From Runella slithyformis DSM 19594 (GTDB taxonomy: Bacteria > Bacteroidota > Bacteroidia > Cytophagales > Spirosomataceae): 64,000 bases of DNA. Below the pieces are notes generated by a model. It searched no databases. It had not been told where the DNA came from and was given only the letters and a program-made list of their open reading frames with translations. Positions 17,881 to 27,003 of the stretch are shown here, one piece after another. The stretch is taken from contig NC_015703.1 in NCBI RefSeq assembly GCF_000218895.1, forward strand, positions 2,865,001-2,929,000, given 5' to 3'. Numbering within the stretch: position 1 is the first letter of the stretch; every line of letters begins with the position of its first letter. A program made the position numbers and the translations under genes.

Positions 17881-18523
17881 ATCATGGGCGGCTGAAAAGC
17901 TGATGCTCGACGAAAGCTATTTCGACGAACTGGCCGCTGACCAAAAGCCCGAATTTCTGTGGATCGGCTGTGCTGACAGTCGCGTGCCCGCCAATGAGGT
18001 CACGGGCACGGCCCCCGGGGAGATATTCGTCCATCGCAATGTGGCTAATTTAGTCATCCATACCGACATCAACATGCTCAGCGTACTGCAATACGCGGTA
18101 GAAGTGCTGGAGGTAAAACACATTTTAGTGGTAGGGCATTATGGTTGCGGGGGCGTAAAAGCGGCCATGACCAACAAGGACTTCGGCTTGATCAACAAAT
18201 GGTTGCGCAATATCAAGGATGTTTATGCCAAGCACCACGACGAGCTGGAAAGTGTACCGGATGAACACGAGCGCTTTGATCGTTTGGTAGAATTTAACGT
18301 CATTGAGCAGACCAAAAACCTCGCCAAGACCACCATTGTCCAAAAATCCTGGAAAAAACGTAATTATCCGCATCTGCATGGTTGGGTATTTGACCTGCAC
18401 ACGGGCCTCATCAACTCCATTATCGAAATACCGCCCGGCTCACCGGTAGAATCCATCTATCGGTATGACTTTGAAAATGAGCTCCAAAAAGAGGAGGATC
18501 TATCGCAGAATTATAAGCACTGA
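17846..18523 (+). CDS. can: Beta-class carbonic anhydrase
   Basis: This 225-residue enzyme interconverts CO2 and HCO3-. The zinc ligands and catalytic dyad are visible: [13 protein letters not shown] (Cys and Asp-Arg at about residues 42-46), then [10 protein letters not shown] (His and Cys at about 98-101). The length matches bacterial clade Can/YadF-type enzymes and no signal peptide is seen, so it acts in the cytoplasm. The start overlaps the SulP gene by 35 bases. Together with the two SulP carriers it would supply bicarbonate for carboxylases or buffer internal pH. Confidence 0.92.
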   Translation: MQSYKKLLLANKSWAAEKLMLDESYFDELAADQKPEFLWIGCADSRVPANEVTGTAPGEIFVHRNVANLVIHTDINMLSVLQYAVEVLEVKHILVVGHYGCGGVKAAMTNKDFGLINKWLRNIKDVYAKHHDELESVPDEHERFDRLVEFNVIEQTKNLAKTTIVQKSWKKRNYPHLHGWVFDLHTGLINSIIEIPPGSPVESIYRYDFENELQKEEDLSQNYKH

Positions 18524-18537
18524 TACTGCGTAACGTC

Positions 18538-18570
18538 AGATTTGGAACGTCTTTAAGACGTTTCAAGTCT
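18538..18570. repeat. REP-like palindrome between convergent genes
   Basis: The sequence has inner arms AACGTCTT/AAGACGTT and outer flanks AGATTTGG and CAAGTCT. It lies between the 3' ends of the carbonic anhydrase gene and the convergent DUF5916 gene. It shares its layout with the palindrome at 7997-8026, and its outer AGACTT/AAGTCT and CGTC/GACG parts with the palindrome before the RAYT gene (32980-33028). Confidence 0.55.
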
Positions 18571-18573
18571 GCA

Positions 18574-20844
18574 CTAAACCGTCAGCCAAAAGTTTAGTTT
18601 GAACACAATGGCCCGGTTTTTATTTCTGAACAGCGGGTCGGTGTAATAATTGTCGGTGTAGACCAAAAAAAAGTCCGACATGGGCTTGTAGCGCCATTGC
18701 AAACGGCTGTTGACGTTGAAATTGTTACGTTGGGTGTTAAATTGTAAAAAGGTAGTCCAGAAAATATTAGTCGAAAAGTTGATCTCTACGCGTGGACTCA
18801 CCAACAACAGGCGGTCACTGCCGTATTTTTCAGGCAATTTAATGTCGTTTTGTTCAAAAGCCATCGAAAAATTGCCCCAGGGCTGCGCCCGATAATTCAT
18901 TTCTACGCTGTATTGCTGTAGCGTACCGTTGTAAAATCCCCCCGAACGCAGGCTGGTCGTATAATAAAATTTCTTCCGATAATCAGAACTGTACGTCAGA
19001 CTGTATTGCCGGTACCGGTAGTGATTGGCCGGTAAGGCATACTCACTGTCGGTAAATGTGAACGGGAACAGGGCATTGACAAAGTTGTAATCATACCGAA
19101 CCTGCAAATTGCTCGTGTTCTGAAACTGCATAGAATATTGAAGGCCCGTTGAATGCTCTCCCAATACCCCGTTGGGATTCCACAATAAAAATGTTTCTGC
19201 ACCGAAAGTGTGCATATTGACTTTGCCTTTTTTGGGTCGAATCGTATATTCGGTTTCGCTGTATATTTGTTGGTAGCCGAGCCGAATGGTGGTATCTGAT
19301 TGAATTTTTCCAAACTTGTCTAACCGAAATGTTGCATTTTCGATGCGATTTAGAAAGCCCATGTCGGCATAATAATTCGTCCCCATCCCAAAGTAATCGG
19401 CAAAAAAACTCAGGTTGCGGCCAAAATACCCGAAGCCCAACTGTTTCACGTCATTGTTTTTGGAGATGTCCGGTTTTTGGGAAAGGTGATACCCTGCCCA
19501 CGCTGACAGATCCCCCTTGACGTTGGAATACGTAAATTCCAAGCCCTGATTGCGCCCGTATTCATTTATCGGATTGGCTTTTCGCTCCGATTCGGTCATG
19601 AATCCCTGCCGATTGAGCGCGTAGCCTTTGAGGAGAGAGCGTTTGAAGAGTTTTCGGTTAAATGAGAAAGCGGTAAAATTTTGCGCCGGCGTCAGACTGT
19701 CTTTGGCGGCAGTTTGCATGGTCATCAAACCTACGCGCCAATTTTTATCCAAATTGCCGCTCAACCGCAAACCGCCCAAGATTTGGATAGGCTGCGCATT
19801 ACGATCCAGACCCACCGAACGCGAAAAAAACGGTCGAAAGGGCGGGGAACCGTAGCTGCTGAACAGGTCATCGTTTTCTAGAAAAAAGGTACGGCGCTCG
19901 GGAAAGAAAATGCTGAATCGGGTCAGGTTGGTCACCTGCCTGTCCACTTCGATCTGCGAGAAATCGGGGTTGACGGTCAAATCAAGATTGAGCGAGGGCG
20001 TCACGGCTATTTTGGCATCCAAGCCCCCGTTAAACGAGCCTTGGGTGGGTTTGTCGCTCAAGTGGTCGTGCGAGGTACCTCCTGTAATGTAGGGGACCAA
20101 CGATACATTCCCTTTGACCGCCGGCGGCGCTTCTTCCCAAATCAACGAACCGGTATAGCCTAAATCGTAGCCGTTAAAGTTAACAGGAACGAACGTCCAG
20201 GTAGAATATTGGTTGTTTTTCAGGTCGTTACGCTCAAAATTGATGCCCCATTTGGTTTTGGAAGGGTCGTAGCGCAGGGTTTTGAACGGAATGGCTATCT
20301 CGATGGTCCAGTAGGTATCGTAGAGTTTTGTCTGCGAATACCATTTATTGTCCCAACTGCCGTTGAGGTCGTCCGAAACAAAGGTCAACAAACCATCCCA
20401 TTGAGCATTGGCGGCATTAACCCCGAAGAAAAAGCCGTTGGTTCGCTCATTGATAGGGTCAAGAATGAGCCCAAACGCATCAGAGTCCCAGAAGGAAGCA
20501 TCGCGTTTGAGGGTTTGAATCACGTACGTATTGGTATCGCGGCAGACTACGCCTACGTACAAAAATCGATCATCGAAGGTCATTCGTACTTCGGTATCAC
20601 GCTTGAGCGGTACATCATCCTGCGGCCAATGCGGCGCAAAATTTTTGGAAACGCTTGCTTTCTGCCAGGCAGTCTCTGATAGATCTCCGTCAATGATAAT
20701 GGGTTTGTCGGTTTTGCGAATGCTGTGTTGGTATTTTTCCTGATAGGCCGCACCGCCTAAACCCACTGCTTTGTCCTGTGCAAAGGTATGTAGCGCAAGG
20801 GGAAATATACTGAGTAACGTGTAGATAGAGATTCTGAAACGCAT
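18574..20844 (-). CDS. DUF5916 protein with N-terminal CBM9-like domain
   Basis: The product is about 756 residues. The start at MRFRISIYTLLSIFPLALHTFAQ is chosen because it is a signal peptide; a TTG 52 codons upstream is unlikely. Residues about 30-230 form a carbohydrate-binding family 9-like sandwich (PIIIDGDLSETAWQKA, FDDRFLYVGVVCRD). The rest is the DUF5916 region with many alternating aromatic strands and an FxLxxWLTV end typical of an outer-membrane beta-barrel. The motif VDRQVTNLTRFSIFFPERRTFFLEN is characteristic of the family. The function is unknown; it is often annotated as a hydrolase-associated outer-membrane protein. Confidence 0.8.
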   Translation of the reverse strand: MRFRISIYTLLSIFPLALHTFAQDKAVGLGGAAYQEKYQHSIRKTDKPIIIDGDLSETAWQKASVSKNFAPHWPQDDVPLKRDTEVRMTFDDRFLYVGVVCRDTNTYVIQTLKRDASFWDSDAFGLILDPINERTNGFFFGVNAANAQWDGLLTFVSDDLNGSWDNKWYSQTKLYDTYWTIEIAIPFKTLRYDPSKTKWGINFERNDLKNNQYSTWTFVPVNFNGYDLGYTGSLIWEEAPPAVKGNVSLVPYITGGTSHDHLSDKPTQGSFNGGLDAKIAVTPSLNLDLTVNPDFSQIEVDRQVTNLTRFSIFFPERRTFFLENDDLFSSYGSPPFRPFFSRSVGLDRNAQPIQILGGLRLSGNLDKNWRVGLMTMQTAAKDSLTPAQNFTAFSFNRKLFKRSLLKGYALNRQGFMTESERKANPINEYGRNQGLEFTYSNVKGDLSAWAGYHLSQKPDISKNNDVKQLGFGYFGRNLSFFADYFGMGTNYYADMGFLNRIENATFRLDKFGKIQSDTTIRLGYQQIYSETEYTIRPKKGKVNMHTFGAETFLLWNPNGVLGEHSTGLQYSMQFQNTSNLQVRYDYNFVNALFPFTFTDSEYALPANHYRYRQYSLTYSSDYRKKFYYTTSLRSGGFYNGTLQQYSVEMNYRAQPWGNFSMAFEQNDIKLPEKYGSDRLLLVSPRVEINFSTNIFWTTFLQFNTQRNNFNVNSRLQWRYKPMSDFFLVYTDNYYTDPLFRNKNRAIVFKLNFWLTV

Positions 20845-21043
20845 AAATAGGCGGTGAAAAATAACGGGCCGGATGAGATGACGGTCACAAAAGTAGGAAA
20901 AGGACAACAGTCGGAAGTACAACGGAATGTTAAACGGCTTTAAAATCGGGATGAACAGTACTGAAAATGGAATAAAACGTGGGTTCGCCAACTTTTCCAA
21001 AAAAAAGCTTGTTCACTAAAAATCACCCATCTTAACAAACTAA

Positions 21044-22267
21044 ATGAAAAAAACAGTCTCTACTTTCCTTGCTGTCTGCAGTTTCTTTGTCGCTTTTACC
21101 CAAACCAATCTTCCCAAAAGCACTTGGCGGGCAGCCCTTCAGCGCGGTGCGTATGAGTTGCCCTTCGGGCTGGAGATCAATCCCAAAGCCAATGGTAAAT
21201 ACGAAGTGTTTGTCCTCAATGGCTCCGAGCGTCTGGCCATGGACGAAGCGTATATGGAAGGCGATTCGCTGCACATTCCGATGTTGATTTTTGATTCGGA
21301 TCTGGTGGCGAAAGTCTCAGGCAATCAACTGACGGGTTCGTGGAAGAAAAACCGCAACGGTACGTGGGTATCGGTGTTGCCCTTTAAAGCCCAAAAAGGT
21401 GATGTATATTGGTTCTCTAAAACGCCCGCCAAAACTGCAAAGAATGTAACGGGCAAATTTGCCGCCTATTTCCAACGCCCTGACCGTAAGGATTCTTCCT
21501 TTGCCGTGGGAATTCTGGATCAAAAAGGTACTAAACTCGCGGGTACGTTTCTGACGCCCACGGGCGATTATCGGTATCTGGCGGGCGATGTCATCGGCGA
21601 CAGCCTTTTTATGTCGTGCTATGACGGTTCGCATGCGTTTTTGTTTCGGGCGGCCATTCTGCCCAACGGCAACATTCAAGGCGGTATGTGGTCGGGCATT
21701 TCAGGCTATCAGCCCTTTGCGGCTTACCGCGATGCCAAAGCTGAATTGCCGCCGCCTACCGCTTTGACGTATTTGAAGCCCGGTTTTGAAACCCTGGACT
21801 TTGCTTTTCCCGACACCAAAGGCAACATTGTTTCGTTGAAAGACGATCGTTATAAAGGGAAAGTGGTGGTCTTGCAGCTTTCGGGTTCGTGGTGTCCCAA
21901 TTGCATGGACGAGACGCGTTTTATGGTACCTTGGTACAAAAAAAATGCCAAGCGCGGTGTAGAAATTGTGGGTTTGATGTTTGAACGTTCTCCCGAAATG
22001 AACGTATCCGGGCCGAAAATTGATTTCATGGCAAAGCGTTTCGGTGTACCGTACCCGTTGCTTTTGGCCGGGACCAACGATGCCAACGCGGGAAAATCGT
22101 TACCGGCATTGAACAAAGTGGCAGGCTACCCAACGACGATATTTATTGACAAGAAAGGTCGCGTTCGCGAGATCCATACGGGCTTTTCGGGTCCGGGGAC
22201 GGGTAAATACTATGACCAATTCATTGAAGATTTTAACGCGCTCATTACTAAATTGTTGAGCGAATAG
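21044..22267 (+). CDS. TlpA-like thioredoxin-family protein, exported
   Basis: The 407-residue protein has a signal peptide (MKKTVSTFLAVCSFFVAFTQ), an N-terminal beta-rich DUF4369-like region, and a C-terminal thioredoxin fold. The redox centre is SGSWCPNCMDET (CPNC, about residue 285) and the cis-proline loop is GYPTTIFID (about residue 365). TlpA/ResA-type proteins reduce or exchange disulfides in the periplasm, for example for cytochrome c or copper-site assembly. It is flanked by a divergent DUF5916 gene and ends in a strong terminator, so it is probably monocistronic. The client is unknown. Confidence 0.85.
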   Translation: MKKTVSTFLAVCSFFVAFTQTNLPKSTWRAALQRGAYELPFGLEINPKANGKYEVFVLNGSERLAMDEAYMEGDSLHIPMLIFDSDLVAKVSGNQLTGSWKKNRNGTWVSVLPFKAQKGDVYWFSKTPAKTAKNVTGKFAAYFQRPDRKDSSFAVGILDQKGTKLAGTFLTPTGDYRYLAGDVIGDSLFMSCYDGSHAFLFRAAILPNGNIQGGMWSGISGYQPFAAYRDAKAELPPPTALTYLKPGFETLDFAFPDTKGNIVSLKDDRYKGKVVVLQLSGSWCPNCMDETRFMVPWYKKNAKRGVEIVGLMFERSPEMNVSGPKIDFMAKRFGVPYPLLLAGTNDANAGKSLPALNKVAGYPTTIFIDKKGRVREIHTGFSGPGTGKYYDQFIEDFNALITKLLSE

Positions 22268-22274
22268 GTCTCTT

Positions 22275-22321
22275 TGTTGAACCGTATACTGAAGCATTGA
22301 TACTGCCTATACGGTTCAACA
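22275..22321 (+). terminator. Rho-independent-type terminator
   Basis: Perfect 14-bp arms TGTTGAACCGTATA and TATACGGTTCAACA enclose a 19-base loop and are followed by TTTTATATATA, just after the TlpA-like stop codon. Confidence 0.75.
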
Positions 22322-22349
22322 TTTTATATATATTAACAGCCCAATCTAA

Positions 22350-23570
22350 ATGACTTCCAAGGAAAAATTACTTCTTTTTGTACTGGCGTGCCTGAATTTT
22401 ACGCACATCATGGATTTTATGATCATGATGCCGCTCGGGCCGCAGCTGATGCGGTATTTTGACATTTCTCCGCGACAATTTGGCTTGCTCGTATCGGCTT
22501 ATAGTTTCAGTGCGGGGCTTTCTGGATTCTTTGTAGCGTTCATTGCCGATCGTTATCCACGAAAACACATCATGCTCATTGCCTACACGGGATTTGTGGT
22601 GGGCACGTTGGCCTGCGCCATGGCTCCTACGTTTGGATTGCTGATTGCGGCGCGTACATTGGCGGGCGTTTTTGGCGGCGTATTGGGGGCTCAGGTGATG
22701 TCGGCGGTGAGTGATGTGTTTGAATATCAGCGGCGTGCCAGCGCGATGGGCGTGGTGATGACTGCCTTCTCGGTGGCGTCGGTCGTAGGGGTGCCGTTGG
22801 GTTTGTATTTGGCTTCGGAGTTCAGTTGGCACGCTCCGTTTTGGTTTGTGGGTATTTTGGGTATCGTTGTCATCGGTCTGATATGGCGATTGATTCCCCG
22901 ATTGGATGGGCATTTGCAGGACCAAAGTAAGGTAAAACATCATCCTTTTGAGGCTATTACGAATATTTTGCAGGAACCCAATCAGTTGCGCGCGCTGTTA
23001 CTGACGGCAACGATCATGCTGGGGCATTTCAGCATCATTCCGTTCATTGCGCCCTTTTTTACAGCCAATGCAGGTTTCAGTGAGAACAATCTTTATTTGA
23101 TCTATGCCGTGGGCGGAGCCTTGACCCTCTTTACAGCCCCGCAGGTAGGGAAGCTGGCCGACCGTAAAGGCAAGTACCCCGTTTTTGTGGTGTTTGCGTT
23201 GCTTTCCATGATACCCATGTGGCTCATTACCAACATGAATACCAACTACTTACCTATTGTGTTGGGTACATCGGGGATCTTCTTTATTTTCTCCAACGGC
23301 CGACTGATTCCAACCCAAGCCATTACCGCTTCAGTCGTATCGTCGCAGCATCGCGGCAGCTTTTTGGCCATTAATACGTCGTTGCAACTGTTGATGCAAT
23401 CGGTGGCAGTTTATCTGGCCGGGCTGGTCATCCAGAAAACCCCCGACGGCAAACTCCTGCATTACGATTGGGTGGGCTACGCAGCCATGGGGTTTATCTT
23501 TCTCAGTATTTTTATCGCCCGTAACGTAAAGCCGATGGATGCGCAGGTGAAAGAGGTGGCGGTGGAGTAA
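22350..23570 (+). CDS. Major facilitator superfamily transporter
   Basis: The 406-residue protein has about 12 hydrophobic segments. MFS motif A is visible between segments 2 and 3 as FIADRYPRKHIM, and the opening LNFTHIMDFMIMMPLGPQLM resembles DHA1-type exporters of the AraJ/CynX-like kind. The substrate cannot be deduced. The gene follows the terminator of the preceding gene directly, so its promoter must lie in the 28 bases in between or overlap the terminator. No specific neighbour suggests a pathway. Confidence 0.85.
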   Translation: MTSKEKLLLFVLACLNFTHIMDFMIMMPLGPQLMRYFDISPRQFGLLVSAYSFSAGLSGFFVAFIADRYPRKHIMLIAYTGFVVGTLACAMAPTFGLLIAARTLAGVFGGVLGAQVMSAVSDVFEYQRRASAMGVVMTAFSVASVVGVPLGLYLASEFSWHAPFWFVGILGIVVIGLIWRLIPRLDGHLQDQSKVKHHPFEAITNILQEPNQLRALLLTATIMLGHFSIIPFIAPFFTANAGFSENNLYLIYAVGGALTLFTAPQVGKLADRKGKYPVFVVFALLSMIPMWLITNMNTNYLPIVLGTSGIFFIFSNGRLIPTQAITASVVSSQHRGSFLAINTSLQLLMQSVAVYLAGLVIQKTPDGKLLHYDWVGYAAMGFIFLSIFIARNVKPMDAQVKEVAVE

Positions 23571-23594
23571 TAAATAGAATTGAAACAAGAAAAA

Positions 23595-23628
23595 AAATGC
23601 CAAGACCCATTTATAAGCCTTGGCATTT
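23595..23628. terminator. Bidirectional terminator hairpin
   Basis: AAATGCCAAG pairs with CTTGGCATTT across a 14-base loop, preceded by an A-run, between convergent genes. It can terminate the minus-strand Gfo/Idh/MocA transcript (U-run) and probably the MFS transcript. Confidence 0.65.
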
Positions 23629-23642
23629 GTATAATGAAGTAG

Positions 23643-23655
23643 ACGCTTTCAGCGT
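23643..23655. repeat. Short REP-like palindrome
   Basis: ACGCT-TTC-AGCGT within TAGACGCTTTCAGCGTGAC lies between convergent genes. It resembles the TAGACGC..GCGTCTA type of intergenic palindrome in this group; this is only a weak candidate. Confidence 0.3.
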
Positions 23656-23714
23656 GACAAAATAGAATACCTCAAAAATTCGTCACTCGTCATTCGCCCA
23701 TTCGTCATTGCAAA

Positions 23715-25148
23715 CTACGTCCATCCTTCCCGATACTGCCGCTTCACAAAAGCATTAGCAGGGTCGAAGTTGGTGATTTTCATGTTTTTGCCATCCCAAA
23801 GGAGTTTCTTACGGCCCGTAAATTTGCCGTTTTCGCGGTGGAGGTAGCTGCGAACGGCTAAATTGCCCATCAAAACGATTTCGGCTAATGGCCCTGCTTC
23901 GTCAAACGCAGAACTGGTGTAAGTACCGAATCCCGCTTTGCAGGCTTTTACCCACTGCTGCTGGTGGCCGGTGGTATCGCCTTCAACCAACGGACGCGTA
24001 GGTGTCGGGAATTTTGCCTCCTGTAACTGCCCTTTGATAAACAACTTAGGGTTATTGCCGAATAACTCACAGGCAAGCACGCCTTTGGTTCCGATGAACA
24101 TCACGCCGCCGTCGATGCTGGAAAAAATTTTTTCGTAGTCGCAGCCTTCGGGGATTTTGGGTCGGATGCCGCCGTCGTACCACGAAAGGCTTAGTTCAGG
24201 GTATTTCTTAGAATTTGGATTGGGAAATTTAAAGTGAATAGAGGTGGCTTGAGGGCCGATGTCACCAAAGAACGCTTCTTTGAAAAAGTCTGCATAAACC
24301 GAACTGGCCGAGCATTCCACCGAAGTAGGGTATCCCGGTTTGAGAGCGCGAAACGGCACATCCATAAAGTGACAGCCCATGTCGCCAAGCGCCCCCGTCC
24401 CGAAATCCCAGTAGCCGCGCCAACGGGTAGGCATATAAGCTTCGTGGTACTCGCGGTAAGGAGCAGTCCCGAGCCACAAATCCCAATCCATTTCGGCCGG
24501 AATGGGCATGGTTTCTTTTCTGTCGCGCGGCGATTTGACGCCTTGCGGCCATACGGGGCGGTCGGTCCAGACCTCTACCGTATGCACTTCGCCGATCATG
24601 CCCGACTGCACGATGGCCTCGGTCTGGCGTGTGCCTTTTCCGCTGGAGCCCTGGTTACCCATCTGGGTTACCAGTTTCTTTTCTTTGGCGAGTTGGGTCA
24701 GCATGCGGGCTTCCCAAATATCGTGCGTAAGCGGTTTTTCGAGGTAGAGATGCTTGCCCAACTGCATTGCCGCACTCCCGATGACATAGTGCATGTGGTC
24801 GGGGGTAGTGACAATGACCGCATCAATGTTTTTGGCTTCTTTTTCCAATAGCTTGCGGTAATCCCTGTAATAGGGCGCGTTGGGAAATTGCTTACGGAAT
24901 TTCACCGCCTGGCGATCATCCACGTCGCAGAGAGCTACGATGTTGTCGGAGCCGTTGTTGTAAGCTAACGGAATATTGACTCCTGCTTTCCCGCCGCAAC
25001 CTATGGCAGCGATGTTGAGCTTATCGCTGGGTGCAACAAAACCTTTGCCCAATACATGACGGGGTACGATCATGAAGCTTGCCGCCGTGACGGCACTTCC
25101 TTTCAGAAAGCCTCGGCGGTCCACCGTTTTTTTGTCTTTGGAATTCAT
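23715..25148 (-). CDS. Gfo/Idh/MocA-family oxidoreductase with Tat signal
   Basis: The 477-residue protein begins with a twin-arginine signal (DRRGFLKGSAVTAASFMIVP). A Rossmann domain follows (LNIAAIGCGGKAGVNIPLA, about residue 44), with EKPLTHDIWEAR (about 137-148), the usual EKP catalytic-lysine motif. Members bind NAD(P) tightly and oxidise or epimerise sugars, inositols or glycosides; Tat export of such enzymes with bound cofactor is common in Bacteroidota. It lies divergent to an NCS1-type permease and near two exported TIM-barrel isomerases, suggesting carbohydrate catabolism. The substrate is not identifiable. Confidence 0.88.
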   Translation of the reverse strand: MNSKDKKTVDRRGFLKGSAVTAASFMIVPRHVLGKGFVAPSDKLNIAAIGCGGKAGVNIPLAYNNGSDNIVALCDVDDRQAVKFRKQFPNAPYYRDYRKLLEKEAKNIDAVIVTTPDHMHYVIGSAAMQLGKHLYLEKPLTHDIWEARMLTQLAKEKKLVTQMGNQGSSGKGTRQTEAIVQSGMIGEVHTVEVWTDRPVWPQGVKSPRDRKETMPIPAEMDWDLWLGTAPYREYHEAYMPTRWRGYWDFGTGALGDMGCHFMDVPFRALKPGYPTSVECSASSVYADFFKEAFFGDIGPQATSIHFKFPNPNSKKYPELSLSWYDGGIRPKIPEGCDYEKIFSSIDGGVMFIGTKGVLACELFGNNPKLFIKGQLQEAKFPTPTRPLVEGDTTGHQQQWVKACKAGFGTYTSSAFDEAGPLAEIVLMGNLAVRSYLHRENGKFTGRKKLLWDGKNMKITNFDPANAFVKRQYREGWT

Positions 25149-25369
25149 AGGTTTGTGATAAAATAATGATACAACTCAGGAGGAAATCAATGCGTAAGAG
25201 TGATCCCTTCGCCAATTGAAATCATTTCAAAAAGGAAAAATGCCGGTACACTGAAAAGCTGATTTCGGCAATAGTTTACTCTTACTTACAGGAGTATGCA
25301 GGAAAGTACGGGGCATGGTAGAAAAATCGGGTTTTTATCTTTCGAAGAAGAATAACTCCTAAACCAACG

Positions 25370-26749
25370 ATGAACCTAACCGAACTAACTGACCAACTGA
25401 ATTCCGTTGAAGAATACGAACGGGAACCCATTCCGCCCAAAGCTGTTAAAAAATGGCAGAGTTTTTTGGGAATGTATGCAGGAGAGCATACCGCAGGAAC
25501 CGAGTTTGTCATCGGCCCCTTATTTGTGGCGCATGGGGTCAGTACCGGCGATTTGCTGGTGGGGCTGCTCGTCGGCAATGTGTTGGCGGTATTGAGCTGG
25601 GCGTTGATTTGTGCGCCCATTGCCGTGCGTGAACGCATTACGCTATATTATAAACTGGAAAAAATCTGTGGTCCTTCCCTGACCAAAACATACAATGTGG
25701 TCAATGGCCTGATGTTCTGCTTTCTGGCCGGGTCAATGATTGCCGTTTCGGCCACGGCAATAGGGATCCCGTTTAACCTCCCGTTGCCTAAATTAACCGA
25801 TTTTTATCCCAACAGTGCCACGTGGGTCATCATTGTGCTGGTGGTGGGTCTGGTCACTACGCTGGTGGCGATGTTGGGTTATAACCTCATTTCATACATG
25901 GCCAATCTGGCCGCGCCCTGGATGTTTTTGGTGTTTGTTGCGGCAGCGGTGGCGGTTTTGCCGGAGTTGGGCGTTCATTCAATAGGTGATTTTTGGGACG
26001 TTGCCAATGCCAAAATATGGACAGGCGTACCCATTGAAGGTCAGTCTAAGTTTACGTTTTGGCACGTTATGTTCTTCTCGTGGTTTTGTAATATGGCCAT
26101 GCACATCGGAATGGCCGATATGAGCGTATTGCGCTACGCCAACAGTTGGAAAGCCGGGTTTGGCTCCATATCGGGGATGTTTTTAGGGCATTATATTGCT
26201 TGGGTGGCTTCCGGAATATTGTATGCCATTTTTCTGCAAAACGCCGCCGACAAACTGGCGTTTGCCCCCGGACCGGTAGCTTACTATGCGGCAGGAGTGG
26301 CCGGTGTAGTGTGCGTGGTCATTGCCGGTTGGACCACTGCCAACCCCACCATTTATCGGGCAGGATTGGCGCTGCAATCTCTTTCGCCAAAATGGAAGAC
26401 CTGGAAAGTAACGCTCGTAGTGGGAGCGATCACTACCATAGCCGCGCTGTTTCCGGCGTTGGTGATGAGACTACTCGACTTTGTGGCGTTGTATGGCTTG
26501 ATTCTGATGCCGATGGGAGCCGTTATTTTTGCCGATGTATACCTGTTACCCAAGCTCAATCTGGCCACGGAGAAAGCCGAAAAGAACAAGTTGTCCATCA
26601 ACTGGGCGGCGGGCCTTACGTGGGTATTGACGCTGGTTTTTTGTTTGGCTTTAAACTTCAGCGTTGGCGTCGAAGTCTTTTTTCTGGGTTTGCCGGGTTG
26701 GTTTGTAGCGGTAGGGTTGTATGTTGGTTTGAGCAAAATTTTGAAATAA
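25370..26749 (+). CDS. NCS1-family permease (purine/cytosine permease type)
   Basis: The 459-residue membrane protein has about 12 segments. The N-terminal cytosolic stretch EEYEREPIPPKAVKKWQSFLGMYAGEHTAGTEFVIG followed by alternating segments resembles the nucleobase:cation symporter-1 family (CodB/PurP-like, possibly the hydantoin/allantoin type). The likely substrates are nucleobases or related compounds. A 54-residue membrane protein follows after only five bases and then RhaT, so these probably form one transport cluster. The only possible -7 sequence seen (TATCTTTC, 25336-25343) lacks a -33 partner. Confidence 0.75.
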   Translation: MNLTELTDQLNSVEEYEREPIPPKAVKKWQSFLGMYAGEHTAGTEFVIGPLFVAHGVSTGDLLVGLLVGNVLAVLSWALICAPIAVRERITLYYKLEKICGPSLTKTYNVVNGLMFCFLAGSMIAVSATAIGIPFNLPLPKLTDFYPNSATWVIIVLVVGLVTTLVAMLGYNLISYMANLAAPWMFLVFVAAAVAVLPELGVHSIGDFWDVANAKIWTGVPIEGQSKFTFWHVMFFSWFCNMAMHIGMADMSVLRYANSWKAGFGSISGMFLGHYIAWVASGILYAIFLQNAADKLAFAPGPVAYYAAGVAGVVCVVIAGWTTANPTIYRAGLALQSLSPKWKTWKVTLVVGAITTIAALFPALVMRLLDFVALYGLILMPMGAVIFADVYLLPKLNLATEKAEKNKLSINWAAGLTWVLTLVFCLALNFSVGVEVFFLGLPGWFVAVGLYVGLSKILK

Positions 26750-26754
26750 TTAAT

Positions 26755-26919
26755 ATGAAACTTCTTTGGTATATACTTGGAATAACGGGTTTAGGGTTGA
26801 CCATTATCCCCGCCATAATGGTCTTCAACGGTGCATTGACGTCTGAGGTCAACAAAAACTATATGACGGCGGGAATGTTCCTGTGGTTTGTGGCCGCTAC
26901 CAAATTGATCAAACGATAG
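26755..26919 (+). CDS. 54-residue two-segment membrane protein
   Basis: The ATG lies five bases after the permease stop and encodes MKLLWYILGITGLG..TKLIKR. Two hydrophobic segments (about residues 3-24 and 37-49) are joined by a short polar loop (TSEVNKNY) and a basic tail follows, so both ends probably face the cytosol. It has no known family. The position suggests an accessory or stabilising subunit of the NCS1 permease, in the manner of small transporter-linked proteins. It is short but has a good start, coupled spacing and a membrane-protein composition. Confidence 0.6.
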   Translation: MKLLWYILGITGLGLTIIPAIMVFNGALTSEVNKNYMTAGMFLWFVAATKLIKR

Positions 26920-26940
26920 TCTGCCTGTGCAGGAGAGTAC

Positions 26941-26980
26941 AGGGTGAAGGATAAAACGCGTTCCGTTTATCTTTCACCCT
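26941..26980. other. Hairpin between the small membrane gene and rhaT
   Basis: AGGGTGAAGGATAAAACG is nearly complementary to CGTTTATCTTTCACCCT around a short loop. No T-run follows, so it may be a partial terminator or processing site that separates rhaT expression from the upstream genes. TATCTTTC (26968-26975) in the right arm resembles a -7 box. Confidence 0.45.
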
Positions 26981-27003
26981 AAAATCGTTTTAACCCTTTC
27001 ATC

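Noticed and set aside
18574-21000. TTG start for the DUF5916 protein 52 codons upstream
   Set aside because: The added residues do not form a leader, whereas MRFRISIYTLLSIF.. is a signal peptide.
25149-25369. A riboswitch before the NCS1 permease
   Set aside because: No purine, preQ1 or TPP motif could be recognised; only short A/T-rich sequence is seen.
26146-26919. A 257-residue open frame across the permease end and the small gene
   Set aside because: It is a shadow in another frame of the NCS1 permease that happens to run into the small 54-residue gene; only the latter part is protein-like.
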